Assembly: GCF_041821085.1 (NCBI RefSeq)
Contig: NZ_JBGUAZ010000003.1
Coordinates: 310,001-374,000 of the forward strand
Direction: 5' to 3'
Source of the DNA: Natrinema sp. HArc-T2
GTDB taxonomy: Archaea > Halobacteriota > Halobacteria > Halobacteriales > Natrialbaceae
Length of the DNA stretch: 64,000 nucleotides
Part shown: positions 1 through 8,864 of the stretch, piece by piece
How the letters are laid out: each line of letters starts with the position of its first letter
Numbering within the stretch: position 1 is the first letter of the stretch
Notes under the pieces: generated by a model
The model's database searches: none
The model's input: the letters and a program-made list of their open reading frames with translations, nothing else
Told to the model about the DNA's origin: nothing
Translations under genes and position numbers: made by a program

Positions 1-793
1 ACCGCAGGTACTCGTTGACGCGGAACTCGTCGCCGGTCACCTTCCCCATGCCGTGATCGCTGACGACCAGGACGTTCTCGGGGTCCGTTCGCTTGATCGT
101 CTCCTCGAGTTGACGGTCGACCGCCCGATACACGGCCTCGATCGCCGCCTTGTCCCCCGGTCGCTCGTGAAACACCGAGTCGGTCTGCTGGAACTGGAGG
201 AAGCCAAAATCCGGCGCGATCCGCCGACAGAGGTACCGAAAGGCTTTCCCCCGGAGTTCGACCGTCCGCTCGTAGCTCTCGATCGACTGGTCGGGTTCGG
301 GGCTGTTCTGTGGATAGATCCAGTAGTCGCCGCCACAGGCCAGCTTGACGTCCTCGAGGATCCCCTCTGGGTGACAGTCCGGGTCCTCAGGGGCGGTCAG
401 TCCCGGAATCAGGGCCCCATCGAACGCTCGAGCGGGATGGGTCACGGGCATGTTGACGACGACGCTCGCAAAGCCGTGCTCGCTCAGCAGCTCCCAGACC
501 GGCCGTTCCCGAACGTGGGTCGCGTTGACGACATCCCAGTCGTAGCCGTCGAACGAAAGGAAATCGTAGACGCCGTGTTTGCCCGGGTTCTTTCCGGTGT
601 ACATCGACGGCCACGCGCTTGCGGTCCAGGGCGGAATCTGGGACTCGAGTGGGCCAGTCGTTCCCAGCTCGAACAGCCGCTGGATGGTCGGCACCTCGCC
701 CGATTCGAACAGGGGCTCGAGTATCGGTCGACACCCGGCGTCGAGTCCCACGACGAGCAGACGAAGGTTTTCTTCGTCCGTCGAACTTGCCAT
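1..793 (-). CDS. Type I phosphodiesterase / nucleotide pyrophosphatase family protein (3' part outside window)
   Basis: Alkaline-phosphatase-superfamily hydrolase, probably acting on a phosphodiester or phosphate ester of a surface polymer. About 264 N-terminal residues are visible; the reading frame runs off the window. Motifs: LLVVGLDAG near residue 12 (metal-binding Asp), PPWTASAWPS followed by MYTG near residue 55 (Thr nucleophile region), and SDHGMG near residue 243 (metal ligands). It is strongly similar along its length to the complete protein at 22130-23746 (shared PPWTASAWPS, KHGVYxFLSFDGYDWDVVNAT). The ATG at 793 is chosen because a promoter block lies 31 nt upstream (815-828). The physiological substrate is unknown; family-level call is firm. 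Confidence 0.85.
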   Translation of the reverse strand, partial: MASSTDEENLRLLVVGLDAGCRPILEPLFESGEVPTIQRLFELGTTGPLESQIPPWTASAWPSMYTGKNPGKHGVYDFLSFDGYDWDVVNATHVRERPVWELLSEHGFASVVVNMPVTHPARAFDGALIPGLTAPEDPDCHPEGILEDVKLACGGDYWIYPQNSPEPDQSIESYERTVELRGKAFRYLCRRIAPDFGFLQFQQTDSVFHERPGDKAAIEAVYRAVDRQLEETIKRTDPENVLVVSDHGMGKVTGDEFRVNEYLR

Positions 794-814
794 GGGTGCG
801 GTATGTGGTCGGTT

Positions 815-828
815 GGGCTTTGTTATGC
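815..828 (-). promoter_or_regulatory. ATAACAAAGC-type promoter block of the phosphodiesterase gene
   Basis: On the minus strand this reads GCATAACAAAGCCC. The centre of ATAAC is 31 nt from the ATG at 793, the spacing expected for a leaderless or nearly leaderless archaeal transcript. The same block recurs before many glycan genes in this window. Confidence 0.55.
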
Positions 829-1026
829 AACTGCTGGGTGGCTGTAACCTCGTACTGGCTGGCTGTACGGTCGGAATAGCCTTCGCGCCGGTGTCTCTCG
901 CCGTGGCTGTAAGGGTCGATTGTCACCCGTTTCAGGCGAGTATCGTCCGCATCACTAAGGTGTCGGATGGTACCGTATTACGTCGATGATCGCCGTTACT
1001 GGTGGTCGTCGACACCGATTCGATAT

Positions 1027-2142
1027 ATGATCAGTGCCACCCCCTCCGTGTTCGACGCGTCGCTCTCACGGTCGGGGGATGCAGGAATCGACGCGTTCGT
1101 CGACCAGCACGCCCCTGACGTCGAATACACGTACTACGGTGCCGGTAAGGTCGCGCTCCGCGACGGTCTCGCTGGCCTCGTCGAGCCCGGCGAGAACGTT
1201 CTCGTCCCCGCTTATCTCTCGCCCGCAGTCGTCGAACCCTTTTGCGACCTCGGGCTCGAGCCCCGGTTCTACGCCATCGAGGAGACGCTTGCACCCGATT
1301 TCGCCGATCTCGAGAACCGGATCGACGACGACACGGTTGCCATCATGTCGGTCAACTACTTCGGCTTTCCACAGCCCGGCCTTGAGCGGCTTGCGTCGCT
1401 GACCGACGAGTATGGCTGTTACCATATCGACGATAATGCACACGGATCGATCAGCGTTGCAGATGGGACGCTCCTCGGGACTCACGGAGATCTCGGGATC
1501 ACGACGTTACGGAAACTGCTTCCGGTTCCCGACGGTGCGATACTCTATCGTGTCGCCGACGAGGTCAAAGCGGAGTTCTCCCCGTCGCCGCTCGCTGGCA
1601 GGGCAGGTCAGGTTACAGCCACCGACTGTCGGTTCGTCACCACGTCTGTCGCCGAAACCGCCTTTGGCTCGCTCTATCGGTCGATCGAGTCGGTGCTCGA
1701 CGATGGGGCAAACGATCCGTCGTCCGTGGATCCGGGTGGCCGATACGAAGCCACCAAAGCCCCGATGTCGAAACTCACTGCGATGGTCACCGACGCCGCC
1801 GATCCGGACGCGATCCGAACTGCCCGCCGAGAAAACTACCGGACGTGGCAACAGGTGTTGGCCGACCGCGATGACATTACGCTCTTCTACGAGCGGCTAC
1901 CGGAGGGAATCAGCCCATACGAGTTTCCCGTTCGTGCGCGCGATCCGGACGCGTTTCTCACGGCGCTTCACGACTGTGGCGTCGTCGGTGCGCATACCTG
2001 GCCGATACTCCGCCAGTCCGTATTCGAGGCCGACAGCTACGACACGGCAACGCGTCTCTCACAGGAGGTTGTCACGCTGCCGGTCCATCAGGGCATCGAG
2101 CCGGCAGCGATCGAGACGGTCGGCGACCGACTGCAGCGCTGA
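1027..2142 (+). CDS. DegT/DnrJ/EryC1/StrS-like PLP-dependent aminotransferase
   Basis: Fold type I PLP enzyme of the sugar aminotransferase family, probably making an amino sugar for the surface glycan. Visible features: an N-terminal YYGAGKVALRDGLAGL segment that matches the family's helix after the substrate loop, VLVPAYLSPAVVEPF, a central IMSVNYFGF and HIDDNAHGS (PLP-contacting Asp region), and TTLRKLLPVPDGA, where the Lys is the likely Schiff-base residue. At 371 residues from the ATG at 1027 it has the usual length; an in-frame ATG at 967 would add 20 atypical residues. It stands alone, divergent from the phosphodiesterase and convergent with the HerA-like gene. The conserved region is divergent from the better match at 61669-62877, so its substrate may differ. 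Confidence 0.75.
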   Translation: MISATPSVFDASLSRSGDAGIDAFVDQHAPDVEYTYYGAGKVALRDGLAGLVEPGENVLVPAYLSPAVVEPFCDLGLEPRFYAIEETLAPDFADLENRIDDDTVAIMSVNYFGFPQPGLERLASLTDEYGCYHIDDNAHGSISVADGTLLGTHGDLGITTLRKLLPVPDGAILYRVADEVKAEFSPSPLAGRAGQVTATDCRFVTTSVAETAFGSLYRSIESVLDDGANDPSSVDPGGRYEATKAPMSKLTAMVTDAADPDAIRTARRENYRTWQQVLADRDDITLFYERLPEGISPYEFPVRARDPDAFLTALHDCGVVGAHTWPILRQSVFEADSYDTATRLSQEVVTLPVHQGIEPAAIETVGDRLQR

Positions 2143-2181
2143 GCCGCTCCTCGAACCGCCGTGCGTTCGGTCGTCGTGTCC

Positions 2182-3879
2182 CTATTCGGTGGCAGCCGGC
2201 GGCGACAGTTCCGCACGAACGTCGTCGCTTAACGCGTACCGCCGGTCAGCCGTCCGCTCGAGGACGCCTTCCGTCCGCAACTCCGAGAGCAGACCCTGGA
2301 CCGCGACCCTCGACCGCTCGACTTCTGCTGCGAGGGTTGCCGCTGCGAGCGGCCCGCGCTCGTCGAGGGCGGCAAGTACCTCACGTGCCGTCTCGGCCGA
2401 ACATTGTGAGCCCTCGCACGCGCGATCGACGCGGTCACGAATGTCTGTTTCCTCGAGTACCGTCTCGAGGTCGCGTTCGTCGGTGCTGGTTGGCGTCGGC
2501 TCGTCGCGTGCGGGTGTGGCTGTCTCGTCTTCCGCGTCGTCTGCAATCGATGCCGTGGCCGCGTCCCAGTCGACCGGCGTGTAGCCGAACTCGAGGTCGT
2601 CACCGCCGGCCTGCAGGATCGTCGATTCCTCGTCGGTTTCGGCTGTGGCTTCGCGCTCGTTGACGGTCTCCTGTAACCGCTCATTTCCGTCCCGGAGGTG
2701 GCGCAGTTCGTCCTCGAGGGTTTCGATCCGGTCGTCGCGCGCCTCGAGTTGCTCGCGGAGATCGTCGCGTTCGGCCTCGAGGTCGGCGATTTCCTCGTGA
2801 AGCCGGCGCAAGTCCTCGCTGCCGCCAGGCAGTTGTGACTGGACCGTCTCGGTGTTCTGCAAGGCGTCTGCCATCTGTTTCGCTGCGCTCGAGACGTCCC
2901 GCGCCGAGGAGAGTTCGTCCTCTAAGGTCTCGATGCGCGTTTTCTTCTTCTCGAGTTCGGCCTCGAGTTCCTGGATTCGATCCTGCTTGCGGTCCTTGCG
3001 CTCGGAGATCTCCTGGAGATCGCCGACCAGCGCATCTGAGACGGACTTGAGTTCGGGACGCTCGAAGTCGTCGAGCCCCGGCGTCGCGCCGGCGTCGAAG
3101 GTCCGCTTGCGGCGAAACTGGACCTTGCGCACGTCGGTTTCGGTCCAGTCGGTCTGGACGAACGCCTGCCCGTCGTCGAGTTCCGAGACGAGTTCCGAAT
3201 ATTCGGTGTCGATGATCCGCCCGACGACCTTGGTGTCGTTATCCCAGGTCAGCCGGTGCCAGACGAGCCAGTTAGCCTGCGTGATGAAGTCCTTCTTGAC
3301 GTCGGCCGGTCGCTGGCTGATTCCCAGGATACCCAGGCCGTGTTTGCGCCCGCGTTTGCTGATCTTGATCAGTAAGTTGCCGGTCTCGCCAACGCCACCG
3401 CCCTCCGGGATGTACTCGTGGACCTCCTCGACGACCAGCAGGAACGGCTTCTTGAGCTTCTTCTCTTTGACGAACAGGTTGCGGGCGACCTCCCGGAGCA
3501 GTTCGTCGGCCACGTCCTCGTCGAGATACCCCGAGACGTCGAGGATGACGGGTACGTTCTCCTCGAGTGCGATCGTCGCCATCTGTTCGGCGTGTTCAGG
3601 CCCGATCTGGATGTCACACTCCTCGTCGGCCCCGGCGTGGAGCATCTCGTATTCCTCTTTGAGCCCGTAGTACTCCCCGTCCGTGTCGACGATCAGGAGG
3701 GGATAGCCGGCCTCGAGCAACTCCTCGGCGATGACCGACGCGGTGTTCGACTTCCCGGAGCCGCTTTTCCCGGTCGCGAACCCGCGTCCGGTGAGGATTT
3801 CGATGACGGGGAGCTTCAGATCCGCACCGCGTGCCGTCTCGCCGACGCGGATCTGTCGCTGTCTGGTGCCGTCGCTCAC
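2182..3879 (-). CDS. HerA-like DUF87 ATPase with coiled coil and C-terminal winged helix
   Basis: A HerA/FtsK-type P-loop ATPase of 565 residues. The Walker A motif GKSGSGKS is at residues 37-44 and the Walker B-like LLVVEEVHE near 145; GRKHGLGILGISQRP is the typical DUF87 arginine/sensor region. Residues about 285-410 are charged heptads that predict a long coiled coil, followed by an acidic linker and a C-terminal segment (about 480-560) that looks like a winged helix (RDVRDRVDR..., ERSRVAVQGLLSELRTEGVLER). Related proteins act as DNA or membrane-associated translocases; here no nuclease partner (NurA) is adjacent, so a role in end resection is not shown. It is followed at 3987 by the helicase gene on the same strand, 107 nt upstream in transcription order. 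Confidence 0.85.
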   Translation of the reverse strand: MSDGTRQRQIRVGETARGADLKLPVIEILTGRGFATGKSGSGKSNTASVIAEELLEAGYPLLIVDTDGEYYGLKEEYEMLHAGADEECDIQIGPEHAEQMATIALEENVPVILDVSGYLDEDVADELLREVARNLFVKEKKLKKPFLLVVEEVHEYIPEGGGVGETGNLLIKISKRGRKHGLGILGISQRPADVKKDFITQANWLVWHRLTWDNDTKVVGRIIDTEYSELVSELDDGQAFVQTDWTETDVRKVQFRRKRTFDAGATPGLDDFERPELKSVSDALVGDLQEISERKDRKQDRIQELEAELEKKKTRIETLEDELSSARDVSSAAKQMADALQNTETVQSQLPGGSEDLRRLHEEIADLEAERDDLREQLEARDDRIETLEDELRHLRDGNERLQETVNEREATAETDEESTILQAGGDDLEFGYTPVDWDAATASIADDAEDETATPARDEPTPTSTDERDLETVLEETDIRDRVDRACEGSQCSAETAREVLAALDERGPLAAATLAAEVERSRVAVQGLLSELRTEGVLERTADRRYALSDDVRAELSPPAATE

Positions 3880-3986
3880 CGGTCGATCACCTCAGTGACG
3901 CGCGATTCGGTCATGATATCTGTACAGTCCGAACACGCGACCTTGAAGATTGGCCTCGCCGCGGTCGTCCCGAATATTGTCTTCTG

Positions 3987-5903
3987 TCAGTCCTCGTTTC
4001 GCTCGACCGTCTGCTCGCGGATCGTCATCCCCTTGCGACCGAGGTGCTGAAGCTGTTTTCGCGCGAAATCTTCCTCGCGCGTGCCCCGCGTCGCGAGCAC
4101 GTAGACGAGTGCACCGCCGGCTGGCCGCATCGTCCGGCCCGCCCGCTGGGTTCCCTGTCGACGCGAGCCGCCCAGCCCGGAGGCGACGATCGCCAGGTCG
4201 GCCGTCGGCAGGTCGATCCCTTCGTCGCCGACCCGCGAGATGATCAGCAGATCGCGCTCGTTCCGTCGGAACTCCTCGAGCAGCCGTTGTCGTTCGTAGT
4301 GGGGCGTCTCGCCGCTGAGGAAGGGGGTCTCGAGCGCGTCGGAAAGCTCACGGCCCTGCTCGAGATAGTCCACGAAGACGATGGCCTTCGCGTCGGGGTG
4401 TGCCGACAGCAGGTATCGTACCTCGTCGATCTTCCCGCGATTCTTCGCCGCGATGCGGTACTTCTCGCGACCGTCGGCCGAACCGTAGGCGTTGGCCTGT
4501 TCGTCGTCGCCCCACGGCACGTAGCGGATCTCGAGTTCGGGTTCGGCGACGAAGCCGGCCTCGAACAGCGCCTCCCAGTCGGTCCCGATCGGTGGGCCGA
4601 CGAGCGTGAAGATCTCGGTCTGGCGGTCGTCCTCGCGGATGGGACTGGCGGAAAGCCCCAGGCGGTGCTTTGACTGTAAGTGCGTACTCCGTCGATACAC
4701 GTCCGAGGGGACGTGCTGGCACTCGTCGAAGATCACCAGCCCCCACTCGCGGTCGTCAAAGAGCGAGCGGTGGCGATCCATCCCCGCGATCTGGTAAGTC
4801 GCGATCGTCACCGGGCGGACCTCCTTGCGACCGCCGTGGTACTGGCCGATCTGGTGGGCCTCGAGCGAGGTGTACTCGACGATCGCGTCGGCCCACTGCT
4901 GGGCGAGGTCGCGACTCGGCACGAGGACGAGGGTTTCGCCCTCGACGTGGGCCATCGCGCCCATCGCGGCCACTGTCTTCCCGCTACCCGGTGGGCCGAC
5001 GAAGACGCCCTCGCCGGCCTCGGCGAATCGGTCGACCCAGTTCTGCTGGTAGTCGCGCAGTCGAACCCCCAGTTCGATCGGTAGCTCCTCTCCGGAGGCG
5101 AGTTCGCGGTGGTCCTGGACCGGATAGCCGGCTTCGTAGAGGATTCGCTTGATCGCAGCTTCCGAGCCCTCGCGGACCCAGTCTTCCGTCTCCGAGATCG
5201 GCGCGTGGACGTGTTCCTCGTCGAGTTTCTGCCGGGCGACGTTGCCCATAATCTCGGGCGTCTGGGCCTCGAGCATGGTATACCCCTCCTCGTGGGTCAC
5301 GAGCCGGAACTGGTGGGCCCGGTCCCACTGGCTTTCGACCCACTCCTCGAGTTTCTCGGAGCGCTGGCCGAGCGCCTGACGCATCGTCCGTGCCAGATCC
5401 TCGAAACTATCGTGGGGCGTACTCCAGACGTCTTCCGGGCGGACGACGTAGCGATAGCCGTCCTCGCCGTTGGCATCCGCGAGGTGGGCGAACTGGGAGA
5501 GTTGCGCGCGGGTAAACTGGTCCGGTCGGTCGACGATGATCTCGCGGCGTTTCGGGAAGACAACGACGCGCTCGCGATCCGTCAGATCCTCGAGTTCGCT
5601 GGGATACCAGACGACGGGGTCCGTGGACACGGAGAGTCGCTCAAGCGAGCCCGACTCGGCGAGCGTCTCGAGTCGGTCGCTGGCTGCTTCGTGGGGAATC
5701 TCGAGGGCACGGGAGACGGCTGCCGCGGTGAGCACCGGTCGACCGGCCTGCTGGCTGGCGTCGTGGAAGTCGGCGATGGTGAACGCCTCGCCCCCCTCGT
5801 TCTCGTCGGACTTCGCGCTGGCGTCGGCCGTCGCGTCCCTGGCCGAGTCGTGAGAGTCGCTTCGCTGCTCGTCGGAAGCCGCCGAAGAACGTTCGTCAGT
5901 CAC
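3987..5903 (-). CDS. XPB/Rad25-like superfamily 2 DNA helicase
   Basis: A 638-residue SF2 helicase. Motif I is GPPGSGKT (about residue 303), motif II is DECQH rather than the DEVH of eukaryotic XPB, motif III is LSASPIR, and motif VI is QRAGRTMRP. The N-terminal 130 residues contain a winged-helix-like segment (FHDASQQAGRPVLTAAAVSRALEIP) and a low-complexity acidic start. Haloarchaea carry such Rad25-type helicases, thought to act in DNA repair or transcription; nuclease Bax1 is not seen next to it. The upstream neighbour is the small acidic protein, transcribed away. Start at 5903 gives a plausible acidic N-terminus; a downstream ATG cannot be excluded. Confidence 0.88.
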   Translation of the reverse strand: MTDERSSAASDEQRSDSHDSARDATADASAKSDENEGGEAFTIADFHDASQQAGRPVLTAAAVSRALEIPHEAASDRLETLAESGSLERLSVSTDPVVWYPSELEDLTDRERVVVFPKRREIIVDRPDQFTRAQLSQFAHLADANGEDGYRYVVRPEDVWSTPHDSFEDLARTMRQALGQRSEKLEEWVESQWDRAHQFRLVTHEEGYTMLEAQTPEIMGNVARQKLDEEHVHAPISETEDWVREGSEAAIKRILYEAGYPVQDHRELASGEELPIELGVRLRDYQQNWVDRFAEAGEGVFVGPPGSGKTVAAMGAMAHVEGETLVLVPSRDLAQQWADAIVEYTSLEAHQIGQYHGGRKEVRPVTIATYQIAGMDRHRSLFDDREWGLVIFDECQHVPSDVYRRSTHLQSKHRLGLSASPIREDDRQTEIFTLVGPPIGTDWEALFEAGFVAEPELEIRYVPWGDDEQANAYGSADGREKYRIAAKNRGKIDEVRYLLSAHPDAKAIVFVDYLEQGRELSDALETPFLSGETPHYERQRLLEEFRRNERDLLIISRVGDEGIDLPTADLAIVASGLGGSRRQGTQRAGRTMRPAGGALVYVLATRGTREEDFARKQLQHLGRKGMTIREQTVERNED

Positions 5904-6015
5904 TGCCGGGTCGTAGCGGCGGTGTGGGTAAACCCATTTCGCTCGTGGCTCGAGTACGGGACAACCGTCTCGAGCGAGAACAGCTATATTTGACGTGCTA
6001 GCGTTACAAACTCAC

Positions 6016-6192
6016 ATGTACCACGCGATCCTCCCAGAGGGACAGATCGTCTGTGAACGCTATGATCACACCGATGACGGGCTCGAGCTGTACGACGCTG
6101 ATGACAACTTCCTCGCGTTCGTTCCCTATAGCAACCTCCACGCCCTGCTCGACGAGGAGATCTACGAGTCGGACGACCGCTCGGTCATGTAG
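6016..6192 (+). CDS. Small acidic protein of 58 residues, function unknown
   Basis: The protein starts MYHAILPEGQIVCERYDHTDDG and ends EIYESDDRSVM. It has an acidic, haloarchaeal composition, alternating hydrophobic positions that suggest a small beta sandwich (ILPEGQIVCERY, GLELYDADDNFLAFVPYSNL) and no membrane segment. An in-frame ATG at 5995 is possible but adds poor sequence. Its stop overlaps the 3' end of the convergent TFB gene by 8 nt. I do not recognise a named family. Confidence 0.65.
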   Translation: MYHAILPEGQIVCERYDHTDDGLELYDADDNFLAFVPYSNLHALLDEEIYESDDRSVM

Positions 6193-7144
6193 CCGGCTGC
6201 TGGTCGATCGCCTCGAGTTGCTCGCGATACCGGTTGCGGACGGTGACGACGGTCGTCTGGGCGGTCTCGGCGACCGCTCGCTGTGGGATCGTCTCGTCAC
6301 AGAGCAGGCCGGCGGCGTAGATGGCCGCGGCGGCGAAGCCCGTCGGTGATTTGCCCGAGTGTAGCCCCTGGTCGGTCGTCCGGTCGATGATCTCGATGGC
6401 CTTGGTCTCGACGTTCTTGCCGACATCCAGCTCCGAACAGAACCGTGGGACGAACTGTCGGGGGTTCGTCGGCTCCAAATTAATGTCCAATTCGTCCGCG
6501 ATGTACCGATAGGTGCGACCGATCTCGCGCTGGTCGACGCGTGAAACGGACGTTACTTCCTCGAGACTGCGGGGAATTCCCTCCTTACGACAGGCGGTGT
6601 AAAGCGCACTGGTCGCGACGCCCTCGATCGAGCGTCCGCGGATGAGGTCTTGCTCGAGTGCCTGTCTGTAGATGACGCTTGCCGTCTCTTTGACCGGCTT
6701 CGGGACGCCTAACGCGCTTACCATCCGGTCGATCTCGGAGAGGGCGTATTTGAGGTTGCGTTCGCCTGCGTTTTTCGTTCGGATTCGTTCTTGCCAGACG
6801 CGCAGCCGATGGAGTTGGCCATGTTTGTCCGCGGACATCGAGTGGCCGTTGGCGTCCTTGTTGCGCCAGTCGATGGTCGTGGTCAGTCCCCGGTCGTGCA
6901 TCGACTGGGTCAGCGGTGCGCCGACCCGCGAGAGGTCGTCGTGTTCCTGTGCGTTGAATGCCCGCCATTCCGGGCCGTAATCGATGGGATCCTCCGTAAG
7001 GACGAGGCCACATTCCTCACAGACCCGCTCGCCGCGGTCCGGATCGTGGACGATCGTCTCGGTCTCGCAATCGGGACAGCGGTCGACCTCGACCGCCTCC
7101 GACTGCGATTCGTTGCTGGCGTGTTCGATAATAGACCGCGTCAT
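6185..7144 (-). CDS. tfb: Transcription initiation factor IIB (TFB)
   Basis: Archaeal TFB, which joins TBP at TATA/BRE promoters and recruits RNA polymerase. The 319 residues contain an N-terminal zinc ribbon (RCPDCETETIV ... VCEECGL, residues about 23-47), the B-reader/linker (GPEWRAFNAQEH, VGAPLTQSMHDRGLTTTIDWRNKD), and two cyclin-like repeats (about 115-205 and 215-305; GRSIEGVATSALYTACR and SGKSPTGFAAAAIYAAGLL). ATG 7144 is chosen over an upstream frame extension to 7357, which reads as non-coding. Haloarchaea hold several TFBs with different promoter preference, so this one could serve a subset of promoters; that is inference. Confidence 0.95.
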   Translation of the reverse strand: MTRSIIEHASNESQSEAVEVDRCPDCETETIVHDPDRGERVCEECGLVLTEDPIDYGPEWRAFNAQEHDDLSRVGAPLTQSMHDRGLTTTIDWRNKDANGHSMSADKHGQLHRLRVWQERIRTKNAGERNLKYALSEIDRMVSALGVPKPVKETASVIYRQALEQDLIRGRSIEGVATSALYTACRKEGIPRSLEEVTSVSRVDQREIGRTYRYIADELDINLEPTNPRQFVPRFCSELDVGKNVETKAIEIIDRTTDQGLHSGKSPTGFAAAAIYAAGLLCDETIPQRAVAETAQTTVVTVRNRYREQLEAIDQQPAT

Positions 7145-7863
7145 CAGTATCCGACCGAAGCCGTGCAGCCATTGTAAGGGGATACCATGGTTTCGTGGGA
7201 AACACCGATTTACTCTGCTGCCGTCAATAGACGAATAAAAGAAGGGTAGACGAACGGTCCGATCATCGGCAGTCTCGGAGACGGCGACGACAGTCGCGTC
7301 CCAGCAGTCGCGTCCGGACACAACGACTCCTGGTCGGTCGATTCGCCCCGTTGCCATTAATCGATGTATGGTACATGAAACATGCAGATCGGGATGTCGA
7401 CTCGAGATGGTAAACCCTGTTTTCGCGTACGAACTGTCACTCGAGTTTATATCCGTTGAGTCGAACGGTCAGTACTGGTGCCGTGTCGTCAGACAGTCGT
7501 CCAACTCCACGTCAGTGTCCGATCTCGTTTCGGTCAAGTCGGTTGTACGCCATGGATACACGCGGACAGTCGGTTGATACCATCCAAACGATCGGGCGGT
7601 CACAATCGACTGCCATGGCGATGGAACGTCGCCGCTGTCAGCCGGTCGCGAAGTCGCTCCGTACCTACTTTGCAGCCGGTGCGAAACGTGGCTGTGCTTA
7701 AGAGTATCTATATTGGTGTACAACCTGGTGTGTCAATCGTGAGTTCGACCCGTCGTTTGAACGTACAGCGGTCGCCGCTACGCCGAGGCTTCGGTGACAT
7801 CGGCCACCGGGGACAGGAGACAGCGAGTGCGAATGGGGATGCTACAGGTAGGTGGTTCAAATA
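7145..7863. other. Gene-free stretch between tfb and the DUF7344 gene
   Basis: About 720 nt with no convincing gene; short ORFs here have basic, repetitive, non-haloarchaeal composition. TATA-like runs on the plus strand are at 7444-7452 (GTTTATATC) and 7698-7710 (AGTATCTATATTG); the second could serve the gene at 7864 with a long leader. Confidence 0.5.
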
Positions 7864-8457
7864 ATGTCCTCCATCGATCAGTCGCTGCCCGATGAAATAA
7901 CGTCGGTCGCCGCAGACGAGGACGAACGACTCTCGAAGGACGTTATTTTCGAACTCTTAAAGAATCGACGTCGTCGTGAAGTGCTCGCATACTTGCTCGA
8001 AGCCGACGAAACGGTCACACTCGGTGAACTTGCAGAACAGATCGCTGCCTGGGAGAACGACACCAGCGTAAACGCGCTCAACTCCGACCAGCGCAAGCGG
8101 GTATACGTCGCCCTCTATCAGACCCATCTCCCGAAGATGGACGACGCCGGAATCGTCGAGTACGATCAAGACCGTGGGCTCATTTCGCTTGCGGACAACG
8201 CCGACCTGTTGATGATGTACCTCGATACGGATTCCCATCGCCAGGATCGGTGGGACCGATGGTATGCTGGACTCAGTGTGACTGGTGCCACCCTGCTGGG
8301 CGCAGCACTCCTCGGGGTGCCGCTGCTGTCGGCCATCCCGATACTCGCCATCTCGGGTGTCGTCATCGCTGCCTTCCTTTGTCTCTCCGCCGCACACGTC
8401 GTTCAAAACCGTCATCAGGAACGCAACGTCGACGGGAAACTCTCGCGTATCGACTGA
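7864..8457 (+). CDS. DUF7344-type winged-helix protein with two C-terminal membrane segments
   Basis: A 197-residue haloarchaeal protein. Residues about 20-110 form a winged-helix-like domain: DVIFELLKNRRRREVLAYLLEA, a basic helix typical of this family, then TLGELAEQIAAWEN, YVALYQTHLPKMDDAGIVEYDQDRGLI. Residues about 135-185 hold two hydrophobic helices (TGATLLGAALLGVPLL and ILAISGVVIAAFLCLSAAHVV), so the regulator is probably membrane-anchored. An alternative ATG at 7852 adds four residues. Such proteins often sit beside surface-glycan loci and may control them; the target is unknown. A second gene of the same family begins at 63934. Confidence 0.8.
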   Translation: MSSIDQSLPDEITSVAADEDERLSKDVIFELLKNRRRREVLAYLLEADETVTLGELAEQIAAWENDTSVNALNSDQRKRVYVALYQTHLPKMDDAGIVEYDQDRGLISLADNADLLMMYLDTDSHRQDRWDRWYAGLSVTGATLLGAALLGVPLLSAIPILAISGVVIAAFLCLSAAHVVQNRHQERNVDGKLSRID

Positions 8458-8864
8458 GTGTTCGTTTCGTACCGTGGTGCCGTTTTCTAGCGCATCATTG
8501 TTTGTCAGTCATAATCTACCAGATATCGGTTTTATATATGGGTGGATGACGGAATCGGACCGCTGTACTGTGGCGGCTTCCCGCTGCCCGCCAAGAAGAC
8601 TTTTTACCACTCGACTTCGTATATTCGGACGGCTCCCGACGACCGTCATCCAGTACCGGAACAGTCGCGTGCCAGCAGCTGTTCTCGGCGCGGGGGCCTT
8701 CTAATGCGAACCGATCGTCGACTCGAGCGAGTTTGTCTCGAGTGACAGCGATGCCAAGTCGGTGAACACCCCTGTCGCTGCTCGACGAGACTGGATTCTG
8801 TAGCCAGCAACTGACACTCGTAAACGCCGACATTACAATGGTGTCCACTCACACGGGTACTGCT
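8458..8864. other. Gene-free region upstream of the asparagine-synthetase-like gene
   Basis: No coding sequence is supported. A strong plus-strand TATA-like run TTTTATATAT is at 8529-8538, followed by AT-rich sequence near 8600-8625; the nearest plus-strand gene starts about 300 nt later, so either the leader is long or an unrecognised short RNA is made here. Confidence 0.4.

Noticed and set aside
53-847. 264-codon plus-strand frame opposite phosphodiesterase 1
   Set aside because: Shadow of a conserved gene; no motifs and no promoter.
7469-7723. 84-codon minus-strand frame in the gap after tfb
   Set aside because: Composition is neutral to basic with no recognisable fold, unlike real haloarchaeal proteins.
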